Source of the DNA: Triatoma infestans
Taxonomy: Eukaryota > Arthropoda > Insecta > Hemiptera > Reduviidae
Length of the DNA: 64,000 nt
Assembly (NCBI GenBank): GCA_011037195.1
Contig: JAAEAF010006592.1
Location: forward strand, 123,883 to 187,882
Direction of reading: 5' to 3'
Under the pieces are notes generated by a model, which was not told where the DNA came from, searched no databases, and was given only the letters and a program-made list of their open reading frames with translations. Each line of letters starts with the position of its first letter. Positions within the stretch are counted from its first letter, which is position 1. The position numbers and the translations under genes were made by a program. Below are positions 23,572 through 34,344 of the stretch, one piece after another.

Positions 23572-24400
23572 GGTGGTGAAACACTCACACGACTTTCTCT
23601 TACTGCAATCCGCATAGTTATAATCGATTAATTCTCTACTATCATATAATTCTTACTAGATGTTAGGTTGCCTTCAGTTTTCATGAATGGGAGCATCTAA
23701 ACTTTATACAACCACTTTTTGGAGGAAAACACAACTTCCCCTTCCATCAAAACTTGCCTTAAATGATTTTTTTTTGGAAAAAGTTACAAACAAAAGTGAT
23801 AGGTCTTTGCACGTATAGTTGAATGAAACCCGTCGGTGTTTTTATGGAGAAAATCGTAGAAAGCCTGTCTGTAAAAATCCTTAAAGTCAATCGATTTTTT
23901 CAAACTCAGACTTTTTGGTAACACATGTAATACTAATTAATATGATTTACGTATATGAAGGAATCCTATAATAAATTAAAATAGCACTTTAGAAGTAAGC
24001 TTAACCCCATTCTTCCGCCAAAACTCCACTCAAATGAATTTCCCCGGAGAAATTTTACAAATAAAAGTTGTAGCTCTGTGTGTGTAACTAATATACCAAG
24101 TTTACAGAAAATCTCAACAAAAAAAAAAACCTGAAAAATCCATTGAGTAAAATGGTACTTCCGGTTGACCGATTTTGCCCAATTAAATGAAATATCCAAT
24201 CCCAATCCAAATCCCAATTAAATGAAATATAAGTTTGAACTTTCTGTGATTTTTCCCGTTTTAGAGTTATCTGATACACAACACTCACAGACCAATTTCA
24301 AAAACCACTTTTTACTTTTCTGGACTCAGGTGACCTCGACCTGTGTATTTCTGGTGAAAACTCGTTACCCAAAATCTGATAGAAGCTGAAGTTAGTTTTA
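23572..24400 (-). repeat. HINE-like copy, near full length
   Basis: The hairpin end 'ggtggtgaaacactcacac' is followed by GACTTTCTCTTACTGCAAT. The interior keeps both 'ttccggttgaccgattttg' type blocks, 'tctggactcaggtgacctc' and 'tttctggtgaaaactcg'. The palindromic end is mutated. A small duplication of 'caattaaatgaaatat' lies at 24,180-24,232. Confidence 0.8.
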
Positions 24401-25614
24401 TTAGTGACAGGGTAGGTTAAGTTGTGTCAGTCTTCTGTTAATGCCGGTTCGATACCTACTCGATTTTTTTTTCAGTTTTTACTTGAATTTCACTTAACCA
24501 CCATCTTACTACTAAAATGAATTACAATAAAAACTGCATTTCCTTAGTATAACCAAAATCACTCGTATGTAGTTTAAAGCCACTTTTCAAGTTTGTAAGC
24601 AATGAAATGCTATCCATCTGTACAAAGATTGTTAATAAAATAGGAGAATGAAAACTGGCCAGAACAGACTGTGAAGTGGGTCAACTAGTTGGAAAACAAG
24701 AGAAAAACTCGTAACAACTTATTTAGAGATGCATAATAAAATGAGATTTAGTTCAATTTGAACTATCTCGTTCAACTATCAATTTAGAACAGATAACTTA
24801 ATTCAATTAAACTAAAATAAACTAGTGAAAAAACTAACAATAAATGAACAACCTTTAACAAACTATACAGAACAAATTTATTTGATTGTAGACGTAACAT
24901 TTTTAGTACCTGAATATTATGGTGTTGAATGCTTAGTACTCTACTATTTGTACTGTTTGCACAGTCCGTAGTAGGACAATTTGCAGAGGCACCCACCACT
25001 TCATTTGGTCTACTTAGTTAGACTAACAACTGTCATCATGCGTCCGGCTTACCTGAAACAGCCACAAAAAATAACATTCATTATTAAATAAATAAAAGCT
25101 TCAAATTTAATGAATAGGTTAAATTATCGATTATGTTTAATCGATGTATCCAATATGTGAATATGTTTACAAAAATAAATAAAATATTTTTAAGTCAATT
25201 ATACAATTCATAAAGGTGAGCTATCAAAAAAAAAAAAATTAAGAGGTGTTATAAAAAATTCATTCAAAGTAAATAATTAAATGATAAAAGTATTTCATCC
25301 AATTAATTTGATATGATTACAAAATTTTATTACTAATAAAGCATGTTATATCTGGGTGGGGGAAAATGGCCTTGTTTGGTCAGTGCGTGCTAGATGTGTG
25401 AGCGATCTATGGTCCACAGATACACCATATGACTGGAAATGTGTATTACCACTCAGACTAAGTAGAAACTATTCTAAACTCAGGAGGGGGGGCAGGTTTG
25501 CTGGGAATGCCTGCAATCAATCAAACTTTCAACTACAATGGTTTTTTTTTAATCATTATCTATCTTCAAATGACAATTACAATTAAATTCATTGACAGAA
25601 TTTTCATACAAAAG
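24401..25614. other. Unassigned AT-rich sequence
   Basis: Nothing recognised. An open frame at 25,356-25,586 has no family signature. Confidence 0.4.
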
Positions 25615-25711
25615 AATGTTGTAAAATAGCAGATGAGGTTCGGTCATAAAAAAAACTCTTTTCAAATTTTCACCTACGTTTCAGCAAATTTATTGCCTTC
25701 TTCAGGGTCTG
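25615..25711 (-). ncRNA. Hammerhead-ribozyme-like repeat, copy 1
   Basis: On the minus strand the order is ACC (stem I), CUGAAGA (core), GGCAA-loop-UUUGC (stem II, one pair lost at its base), GAA, ACGU (minimal stem III), A (cleavage-site base) and GGU (stem I partner). This matches the conserved layout of type I hammerhead ribozymes with minimal stem III known from Penelope-like retroelement terminal repeats. It is a direct repeat of 26032-26130. Activity is inferred from the motif only. Confidence 0.55.
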
Positions 25712-25744
25712 CAATTTTTATTTCTATATTTAAAATACTTTTTT

Positions 25745-26000
25745 TAAATCTAAAAATGGCCTTATTTAATTCAGCACTGAATGGATGGTGATCAGAATAT
25801 GGAATTTTTATGTTATCAGTAATATGTTGTGGACAAATTCTGCGGCGTCTACAAGTTAATAAAATATCCTTTGGTTCAACAGGGATGCCAATTTACTATT
25901 TTCTTTGGCCCAGTTTTTTAAAATAGTGCAGGCATCATTAGCATCGGTAGTAGAGATTGACGTAAAAAAAGCCATTGTACAATTGAAATTAATGCTCACC
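25745..26000 (-). pseudogene. Possible hAT (ZMYM/DUF4371-like) transposase remnant
   Basis: Two minus-strand frames read STTDANDACTILKNWAKENS, then IPVEPKDILLTCRRRR, then KIPYSDHHPFSAELNKAIF. Their order and spacing resemble the region of ZMYM-like hAT transposases where an IPVE-PR-CGRQ segment precedes a YIPYLDHLI-ELN-RF segment. The catalytic residues are not in this fragment. The fragment lies exactly between the two hammerhead-like repeats. Family assignment is from memory of the family's appearance and is tentative. Confidence 0.33.
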
Positions 26001-26031
26001 TCAGCAATATTGATGTTCGACCGCTGTATTT

Positions 26032-26130
26032 AATGTTGTAAATTAGATGATAAGGTTCGGTCATAAAAAAAAAATCTTTTCAAATGTTCACCGACGTTTC
26101 GGCAAATTTTATTGCCTTCTTCAGGGTCTG
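26032..26130 (-). ncRNA. Hammerhead-ribozyme-like repeat, copy 2
   Basis: The core is better preserved here than in copy 1. The minus strand reads ACC / CUGAAGA / GGCAA...UUGCC / GAA / ACGU / C / GGU, with an intact 5-bp stem II and the preferred C at the cleavage position. The upstream flank ('aatgttgtaaa', 'gatgataaggttcggtcat') also matches copy 1, so the repeated unit is about 97 bp and in direct orientation. Confidence 0.6.
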
Positions 26131-27397
26131 GAACACTTGGTTTCATAGTGTGCAAATGGAACACAGCATCCAGCTTGTAATTATATATAAAACAGTCTTT
26201 TACAATCATCTTAATCCTTTTTTAAAATCAAAACATTTCTTTATACCAAATCTAAACCTTGTTTAAAAAAAATTAACATCAACTTAAAACTTTTCTGCCA
26301 AATTAAACATTTTTGCATTTAAAGAGGTTTAATTTTATGAACAAACTTTAATTTGATAAAAATCCATTAATTTGAATTTTTTTTAAAAAGCATAATTTGG
26401 AAAAAATTAATTTCACTGAGACAGATCGAATTATGCGAACCTACAGAATTAATACTATCGACACAAACCTCCTTAATCTACTGTTGTGAGTAGCTGGTTT
26501 ACTTCGTGCGTAAAGTTGGCTAAGGAGAAACATTTCTAAGGGCACTTTTTAAGTTATATAAGATTTTAAGTTTTTAATATTTAACTTACAATTATATATT
26601 TTTTGTTTGCTATTGATTTTTCCATATGTATGTTTACAATGGGAAATGTTCCTTTTCTTTCCAGAACGCTTGAAGGGGGGGGGGAGAGAAGCTTGATACT
26701 TCTCTAACCAGCTTCTGGATAAACAAAAGTTTTCAAAAAACCTGTGCATCTGAGGCAGCATTTTTCTTTGTTTCACAAAGTCACAAATTCTCGAAATTTA
26801 TATTACTGAATATAATGATTACCTTTCAATTTTTTCGAGGCATATTTTATAATAATAGCACATCCAATCTAAATGGGGGACGCGAAGCCGCTCTATACAA
26901 ATTAGATGCAATCACATTTTCCTGACATTATAAATAGAGGTAAAGGTGAAAATAGAGGTGGCCAGAGAAGTTTGAACATTGTTAACAAACTGTTATATAT
27001 AGATATGCATGGAACATTAACTATAAAGTAGATAGGTTGCAACAAACAGAATTAAGTTTCTTTAACATTCTCCGATAGCTGGTGCCACCGTCTGACTGTT
27101 GTTGGCACTGCACCAAGTAACTGAACGCCAAACTTGCACCCTCCTTACTTACACACTGGTATTCATCCTCCTTTGAACTTTAAACTTTATTTCGGCCATG
27201 CTATCCTACAGTCACCGGGCAAAATTGGATATTGCCAAATTTGTATTTGAATTTTATATTGTCAAATCAACTGTATACTACAGTAAGTATGCAAATTCTC
27301 TAAAAAAAGTGATTTCATTGATACCATATGAAAGCTTGATTGCATTGCCTTTCTTAGTATCGTGAACCACGATACAAAGTACTGACATCGCGACAAT
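26131..27397. other. Unassigned AT-rich sequence
   Basis: There is a run of ten G at about 26,677. No coding or repeat signature is recognised. Confidence 0.4.
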
Positions 27398-27644
27398 AGA
27401 ACGTATTGGTTCCTTCTAACCACCTGACCTACCAATACCAAGGGGAACTGCAGCCGATCTCTGCCAAAGAACGTATTGGTTCCTTCTAACCACCTGACCT
27501 ACCAATACCTAGGAGTCCTGCAGCAGATCTTTACAAAAGAACGTATTGGTTCCTTCTAACCACCTGACCTACCAATACCAAGGAGTCCGTTAGCCGATAG
27601 AAGAATTAGTTCCTTCTAACCACCTGACCTACCAATACCAAGGG
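27398..27644 (+). repeat. 70-bp hairpin minisatellite, four units before a gap
   Basis: Units start at 27398, 27468, 27538 and 27599 (periods 70, 70, 61). Each carries GTATTGGT...ACCAATAC, an 8-bp inverted repeat with a 20-base loop, although the fourth unit is mutated in the left arm. The array runs straight into the N gap. Confidence 0.9.
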
Positions 27645-27825
27645 NNNNNNNNNNNNNNNNNNNNNNNNNNNNNNNNNNNNNNNNNNNNNNNNNNNNNNNN
27701 NNNNNNNNNNNNNNNNNNNNNNNNNNNNNNNNNNNNNNNNNNNNNNNNNNNNNNNNNNNNNNNNNNNNNNNNNNNNNNNNNNNNNNNNNNNNNNNNNNNN
27801 NNNNNNNNNNNNNNNNNNNNNNNNN
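27645..27825. other. Assembly gap (181 N)
   Basis: The bases are unknown. The gap is flanked by the minisatellite on the left and a TC microsatellite on the right, so tandem repeats are the likely cause. Confidence 1.
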
Positions 27826-27851
27826 TCTCTCTCTCTCTCTCTCTCTCTCTT
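27826..27851. repeat. (TC)13 microsatellite
   Basis: Uninterrupted TC dinucleotides directly after the gap. The true length may be greater. Confidence 0.98.
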
Positions 27852-28014
27852 ACTAGGCGACCTGCCGGTGATAGTTCAACAAAATGTCAATCAAGCATGA
27901 CACTTCTCGTTCACCAATACACACAAAACACACTCATTAAGATATAAGCCATCGGCAAAATACTTGTTTTCTTAGACAATTCAGAGTAAATCCGTAAAAA
28001 TTCAGAGGAAATCT

Positions 28015-28083
28015 TATATCTGGTGTAGAACTCCAACTTTGACATGACGCAATACTTCCTCTACAGCAATTAAAGAAAGTGTT
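28015..28083 (-). repeat. HINE-like 5' end fragment
   Basis: 'gacgcaatacttcctctaca' followed by 'gcaattaaagaaagtg' matches the family's palindromic end. Confidence 0.5.
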
Positions 28084-29105
28084 AATCCTGCCTGAAGGAC
28101 CAAACTTTTTGCAATTATAGAGCGATCAGTTTGTATATCTGTGTTTCTAGGAGTAATATTAACAGGAGGACTACATCCCCAGTACGCCATCATGGTTTTT
28201 TCCCTTCCAAGCCAATCTGTGGAGTAAAGTTACATTTAGAGAAGTGGCCAGAGGTTGCTTGCTCATGTAACATCAAAATTCTAGCGCAAATTATATTTTC
28301 GCACTGTAACAAAAATGTCATAATTAGAAGTTCGATCGCTGAATTATGAGTGCACAACACTTCCAAAAAAAAATAAAAATCCAGAGACCAAACCACCGTA
28401 ATCATGTCCATTACACAATCAGCTTCTTGAATTACAAAACTGTCTTGCATTGAAAAACTAAACAATTGCCCGTTATTAGAAGATAAGTTGTGGCTTACCA
28501 TTGGATGAAGCACTTGATAAATTCTCTCCTTAATATGTATACCGCCTCTTAGATAGTGATCTCACACTATTTGATAAATTTTGGAGTATTCTCAGAAATG
28601 CTTAGGATTGTTTTCCCGCTCAACAAAATAAAAGTGAAAAACGACAAAAGATTTGTCATTATTAGGTCACTGTTTACAGAACATTAAGCAAACAACTTAG
28701 TATTTGAGATAAAAGAAATATCTATCATGTGGGATTTCCAAGTTATCACATAATAAAGTATTTATACTTCACATTAAAAATTCTATCTGATAATAAAGAG
28801 ACCATGTCATCAGTGATGAAAAAGCAAATTTATTTAACTAATTCTTAATATCAATTATAAAAAAGTTTACTTTATTGCAAAAATTTGTTACCAATAAAAT
28901 GAAACCAATATAAAATAAAATGTTACTAAGCGAGAGAGGAAAGTTGATTGTAGCAGGACCGCTAACTACCTGTTGATGGTGATAACACAAAAAGGAAGTT
29001 TACACACGTTCCATTAAGAGAGAACACAAGTCACAACGTTCAAGAAACTTAATACCACTTCAAGACGCCGTTTTTTCTGCAATCTGCAACTTTGTTGCAA
29101 TTCAA
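28084..29105. other. Unassigned sequence
   Basis: Open frames at 28,131-28,513 overlap on both strands without any family feature. Nothing else is recognised. Confidence 0.4.
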
Positions 29106-29109
29106 AATT

Positions 29110-29260
29110 GTGAGCGATTGTGAATATATAGCATGCGTGTGTGTATGTGTGTGTGTGTGAATAAAATGTCTCAAAAACGAAAAATCGCGGAAAGCTTAAA
29201 ATTGATATTCCGTTTCATCGATCCTTAATGGTGATTTCTATCAAAATCGGCCAGTCGGAA
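29110..29260 (+). repeat. HINE-like fragment with GT microsatellite
   Basis: A (GT)n stretch at about 29,136-29,159 is followed by 'tgtctcaaaaacgaaaaatc' and 'gatattccgtttcatcg', the usual sequence after the microsatellite in plus-oriented copies. Confidence 0.65.
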
Positions 29261-29367
29261 ATAGCTCTTCCGTTGCACATGCAAATACCTGTTACTGCTG
29301 AGTACAACTCTATCATCTACCTATTTTTAACTCAATTCTATTTAACTAGGCTATTTTATATTCCATT

Positions 29368-29619
29368 ATGGGAAAAGAACGAGATTTTTGTAAGAAAGAC
29401 CACCATGATACAATTAGTGAGGTCATCCACCATTTCCAGCAAATTCGTTTATCACCAGAATGCAATATGAGGATATGGACAAACCTCTTAGACGACGATG
29501 TTAAGGAATTTCTTACAGATTTATTACATCTTCACGCTGTGTTCACACAATCCAGGAATATCAACAGTTATCATAGATTTTCTAATGAGAAGGCAGTTAT
29601 TTGCCGGATAGTAAAGTAA
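29368..29619 (+). CDS. Hypothetical small protein or exon, 83 codons
   Basis: The ATG at 29368 opens 83 codons ending in TAA. The codon mix is more balanced than in other open frames here. The product would be hydrophilic, with a helical-looking stretch NLLDDDVKEFLTDLLHLH. It has no signal peptide, no membrane segment and no motif I recognise. It is not part of the adjacent HINE-like repeats. It may be a chance frame or a decayed exon. Confidence 0.22.
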   Translation: MGKERDFCKKDHHDTISEVIHHFQQIRLSPECNMRIWTNLLDDDVKEFLTDLLHLHAVFTQSRNINSYHRFSNEKAVICRIVK

Positions 29620-29775
29620 GGCGTCAGTCTACTAGAGGTCGGTCGTGTCAGGAAGTATATGCCGGCAGAACCAAGCCACACTATGCATATTCAACTGTCC
29701 TCTTTGATCAGTAATACACTGACTACTTCATACAATCACACCCACTACTACTGGTAACTCTAACAAACAAATAAA

Positions 29776-30542
29776 ACATCTGTTGTGAAACACTCACACG
29801 ATTTCTCTAACTGTAATTGTTACAATTCTATTTGACAAATTCTCTTTGAATTTGGAATTTTTACTAAACACTGTTTACTAAATACTTTAAGGACATAAAG
29901 TTCACAGATCCGGAAAAACTCACGGGTTCTTCACAACCCTCTTCAATCATTTTGTATCCGAAAATTTTCAAAGAAATTTTTGGAGTCTATTCCAAGAAAA
30001 TTCCAGACACCTAGTACTGTAAATGTGCCTGGTTAAACTAATTCTCTTAAAACTGAGAATTCCAGCAATACACTTAACGCATGTTAATATTATATACATG
30101 ATCGAACCATTTATTGCACTGAAGTGGCACTTTAGAGGAAAGCACCTCCTACAGATCTCACCAAAAAATCAACTTTCCTAGAAAAATGCTTCAAATAAAA
30201 TTTTGGAGTCATTTAGTATGAGGTTAATATGCAAAGTTTAAAGAAAAACGTTGGGAGCCATTTTTAAGAAAATCGCGAAAAACTGGAAAAAGAAAAACAA
30301 ATTTTAGAGTTCCATTTTTGGTCGATGGATTCTGATTGAAATTCCATCGTATTGACGGGCTGCGACAGTGGAAACCGAAATGGAAGTTATTGTGATCTTT
30401 CGTTTTTGAGGTATTTTGAATTACATGCACATACAAATGTATTAATATACAGATCTATCGCTAACAATTTTTTTATAATAAAGGAATCTCAAAGAAATGA
30501 ATTTCCGGTGAAAGTCAATTTTGTACTGCGGTAAGAGAAAGT
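29776..30542 (-). repeat. HINE-like copy with both ends
   Basis: The plus strand runs from 'gttgtgaaacactcacacg' + 'atttctctaactgtaatt' to 'actgcggtaagagaaagt'. The interior has 'gaagtggcactttagagg', 'aagaaaaacgttggagcc' and 'tttccggtgaaagtcaat'. Confidence 0.85.
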
Positions 30543-31270
30543 GAACATCGATCTGTCTATTTAATTTTAAAAAGCATACATCAATCAATTTCCTACTAAA
30601 GTTTTTGCATGAATAAATTGTTGAAGATTTGCAAATAGACTGGAAAGAACAAATTTAGGCCTATCGTTCATCTTGTATTATTAGGCAAACAACATTATCT
30701 AAACAAAATTCTGGAGGTAAATATAAAGATTGTATGATTGGAGCAGCCAGAAAAATGAAGTTAGAAAAACCTGGGAGTAATTAAAATTGAAAAAAAATTA
30801 TTTGATTAATATTCGAATAATAGAAAACAAATGTTGCAGGTGTAACTATCGACACCAAGCAGGTCATGGCAAAATTTCCTTTAAACTACTTTATAAATAA
30901 CCATGACCAGAATTCTATACAATCAAATTTTTAGTTTTGATTTTTATATTTATTAGAATAAACAATAATCGGGGCAGTCTACCAGCCAGCCAGCCTCTGA
31001 TTATTATTATGGAACTTGGCTTCATGCGGTTATCACAGACTTATCAACCTTACATCAAAATCCTTAGTGTACATGGCATCCCTGTTAGGTTATAAAATAT
31101 GACGAAAGTTGAATTAATGTATTTGGTAATATAAATTTCAGGGATATAAGTTATAAAATCAGGGAATAATGCGATTATCTCTAATCTTACTATACATCTT
31201 GCCATGCATCAAAACAACACATCTTGCCAAACTTTACGATATCTAACTAGCTATGGGAATCTACTCCCTA
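30543..31270. other. Unassigned sequence
   Basis: Nothing recognised. Confidence 0.35.
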
Positions 31271-31274
31271 TACT

Positions 31275-31860
31275 GAATGGCTTGCTTCGATCTATCGTCA
31301 ACTTTTTCATTATCAATGTATCCCACCTGCCCTTTCAGCCACACCAGTTGTATCTTGCTTTCTGTTTTTTCACTTGCTATTCTCATAATAGTACAACAAT
31401 CCGTTATATTATGTGGATGCATAATTCCTAGCAATGCAAATTATTGTATTACCGCTCAATTCATTTATTCCTCCATAATGTATACTGATGGAATATTAGA
31501 GGAAGTCTTTTTCGATAGAAACTCCCGTTTGGAAGTACAAAACTGCACATCTCATTTCCTCCTGTTGCTTCGATTTCGATTTTAAGTAGCAAATATGGAT
31601 TTGCTAGATTCTTTCAAAGTTCACCATAAATACCCGATGAGAATGCTTCACTAATCCTTTTCGATTTTGTTCGATAATTCACGATGCACTTGTGGGTACA
31701 GCTTTTAGGATCTAGACAGGTGTACGAGTGTATATATATATATATATAAAACAAGATAGGGCTGAGCATAGCTGCTTGGGGTAGACCATGTCAAGTTGTA
31801 TTAAAGCCCGTAATGTAATTCTGCAACAGATAATTATTCACCCATGTTGTAACTTGTTAA
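31275..31860 (-). pseudogene. Decayed LINE on the minus strand (RT and RNase H pieces)
   Basis: Reading leftward on the minus strand, 31,735-31,855 gives TTWVNNYLLQNYITGFNT, then a stop, then HGLPQAAMLSPILFYI. This is reverse-transcriptase motif B, where the usual GLPQGS has become GLPQAA. After a shortened interval, 31,275-31,388 gives QLVWLKGQVGYIDNEKVDD followed by RSKQAI, the C-terminal RNase H block with the final Asp retained. The catalytic YADD is lost, and the RT-to-RNase H distance is about 350 bp, so an internal deletion is likely. Plus-strand open frames over 31,204-31,585 are shadows of this. Confidence 0.7.
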
Positions 31861-32555
31861 AAGCGAGAACATAAAAGATATACAATTAAAATATTAATAT
31901 AAAGTCCTTAAAAGTATCTATAACAAAAGAAAACCCACAAAATGTCGATAATATACCGGAGAAGGAATTGAAAAAAAAATGGTGTTGTTAGTACTTATTT
32001 ATTCTGTAACATTTTTACTGGAGTGACTGGATTTGAAGAACTTGTGAAAAACAAAAAAATGTATGTTTTAGGATCACTGGGGGACACAATGTGGTACAGC
32101 TCTGTAAGGTATTGTTAACATCCCTGGGAAGAGGAGGTAGGGCATCGACAGATGATAAGAGTACTCTAATAGACATGCCACCGCCTTCTAGATCTGATAA
32201 CTGAGATATGTGCATTGTATTTAAACATCAATGCCACCGTCTCTTATCAACTTCGTTCTAACCATAAAACTACTAACTTGGCCATAAAAAGTATTAAACT
32301 AAATAGACTGACTGCAACGGAAGAGTGTCACGGATTGCTTGAACTGCTAGGCATTGCATGAACAAGCGAACTGAGGAAAAATTATGACTGTAAGAATAAT
32401 CAAATTGTAATACAATCAGAATTCTAATTCTATACTAAGAAGCAATTAATATTTAAGTAGTTTGTACAAAAAAAGGAAACAGTCGATATAAATTTAGTTC
32501 GATTTAGGAAGGTTTTAGTATTAATAGTACAAAGGAGTATAGAAGAAATCGATGT
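31861..32555. other. Unassigned sequence
   Basis: A minus-strand open frame at 32,015-32,215 reads plausibly (SDLEGGGMSIRVLLSSVDA) but lacks a good splice donor or any family match. Confidence 0.35.
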
Positions 32556-32835
32556 TGATCGAAAGTTGGCTGGCGGCTAGAGGGTGAGGAAGAAGAAACT
32601 GGTGGGCGGCGGTGGGGCAGCAGTGGTCACCATGGTGATCAGCGACGCCGGTAACCATGGCGACGTTCTCGCTCGATCCGCCGACATGACCCACTTCTGA
32701 CTACTGCCGGGCTCACAACTTCCTGCGACCCGCACAACCTAACTCACCTCCACCCAGGCCCCCCACTAGCTTCTCAACAAATACTATCTACCCCTGTTCG
32801 CCGAACCCTCCTCCTACTCCTCCCTCCTCTTTGCC
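32556..32835. promoter_or_regulatory. GC-rich island with two X-box-like palindromes
   Basis: This is a sharply GC-rich block in AT-rich surroundings. Two sites fit the RFX X-box layout GTNNCC-AT-GGNNAC: GTCACCATGGTGAT at 32626-32639 (last base off) and GTAACCATGGCGAC at 32651-32664 (full fit), 25 bp apart. RFX sites of this kind sit in promoters of ciliary genes in animals. No adjacent exon is identified, so a promoter role is inference only. Confidence 0.35.
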
Positions 32836-33160
32836 CTCCTAATTTCATACCTGATTATTTTATTTTAACTTTATATTTAGACTTTTATCGCTATTTAAGA
32901 AAACAAAAAAACAGAGAAAAGTTTGCTCTTAGCCAATGAGCGTAAGGAATACAAAGAAATGAATACTCAATGCTTAACTATTCGGAGAATATTTTTCATT
33001 TAGAAAAATAATTAGTGCAAATCTCAGTCGACATTTGCAACTGCAATTCTCAGAGTACTAATACAGAAATGTTTATTCCATCCAGGTTGGAATGTTTACT
33101 AACTACTTGGATGCCCACAATACTCTGTAGGTGTTAATAACAATGTGACACGCAAGGCGG
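32836..33160. other. Unassigned sequence
   Basis: Nothing recognised. Confidence 0.35.
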
Positions 33161-33164
33161 CAAA

Positions 33165-33400
33165 CCTATTGCAGTTCCCTCAAAACCATCCAATAATGAA
33201 TTTTCCCAGAAAAAGGATAAAAATAGAAATTATAGATCTCTATATGAGTAGTTTGAGTAAATTCTGGAGCTGCTTTCTCGAGGATATTGGGAAAATCGAA
33301 AAAACTTTCAGTAAAATAATATCCAGGTAGATCGATTTAAGATCTACATGACTATATCAATGTCGAACATTTTGGATTTTCCTTTTTTGAGTTTGCTGCA
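33165..33400 (-). repeat. HINE-like fragment
   Basis: Family-order blocks 'gcagttccctcaaaacc', 'gaattttcccagaaaaagg' and a degraded 'agatcgatttaag' are present. No termini. Confidence 0.45.
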
Positions 33401-33875
33401 GAGGGAAAATGGGTGGAATAAACCAATTCTAAAGAGATGGAAATTTCCGCAAGATGGCCATCTAAAACAGATCTCATCGATTCCTTTTTTTTTTATTTTG
33501 CGAGAAATTTAATTTTGATTGAATTGGCACTCACTATTTAGCACTCACTCCATCTATTTAGCATCCTTCAATAATTTGTGGACTGCCACCTACATCAAAT
33601 TAAGTACAATACAGTGAATAGCTAAAAACTCCAGGTCTAAGACTAGTTTTTTAAGAGAAATTTCTATAAGTGTTTAACATCAGTTTTATTTTGTTCTATT
33701 AGTAATATACGGCCAAATACAAAAATGGCGGAGTCTTGCATCTTGCATTTCTGCATAATTATCTTTTGCCTCCTTTTTCAACAACAGAAAGAAAATTCTT
33801 CTTTTTCATTATATTTCACATTAAGATACACCAGTAATATCAATATTATGAAAAACATTTCAGTTTTCCTCAGCT

Positions 33876-33930
33876 GTTTGCTAGAAACCAACGTTTCACC
33901 CATATTGCAATGAGCCTCTTAAGGGTCGTT
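33876..33930 (-). ncRNA. Decayed hammerhead-like motif, second family
   Basis: The minus strand reads ACC / CUUAAGA / GGCUC...AUGGGU / GAA / ACGU / U / GGU. Stem I (ACC-GGU), GAA and ACGU are kept, but the essential G of the CUGA core is U, so it should be inactive. It shares 'gtttgctagaaacc' and 'acgtttcacccatattg' with 49299-49355. Confidence 0.4.
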
Positions 33931-34339
33931 ATACCCTGATAACTAACAGAGCTAATGGAGCAACAACTTATTAAATTTTCCGAAAAATGGATATTAAGAT
34001 TTCTCCAGGGACTTGCCTGCTTCTTCAGTGCCCAACTGCACAATCCCGGGGTCCACTTTGTCGTCTGCACAAAGCGAACTGCACATTTTGCAAACATAGG
34101 ACTTTCAGAGATTTATTTTTTTTAAGAAGATTCTGGGGTGCAGCGCCTTCTAAAGGTTAAAGTGTCATTCTAACTGTGAAATGTTATTATCAGAGGACCT
34201 CAAAAGATATATTATACATTTTAGAACAATGCTTCCTTTCATAAGAGGAAATAAAAGAAAGTAAAAATGCAAAATTAAATCAAATATGCAGCAACTGCTA
34301 ATTCAACAAAGGCTTATTCCTTTGAAACAAAACAAAAAT
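33931..34339. other. Unassigned sequence before the BEL insertion
   Basis: Nothing recognised. It ends in GAATC (34340-34344), the target duplication of the BEL element. Confidence 0.4.
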
Positions 34340-34344
34340 GAATC

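Noticed and set aside
27398..27644. CRISPR-like array (regular repeats with spacers)
   Set aside because: Units repeat over nearly their whole length without unique spacers, and the surroundings are eukaryotic transposons, so it is a minisatellite.
32015..32215. Minus-strand frame (SDLEGGGMSIRVLLSSVDALPP) near the GC island as a possible exon
   Set aside because: No good splice donor at the end of the coding-like part, the frame decays into AT-rich codons, and no family is recognised.
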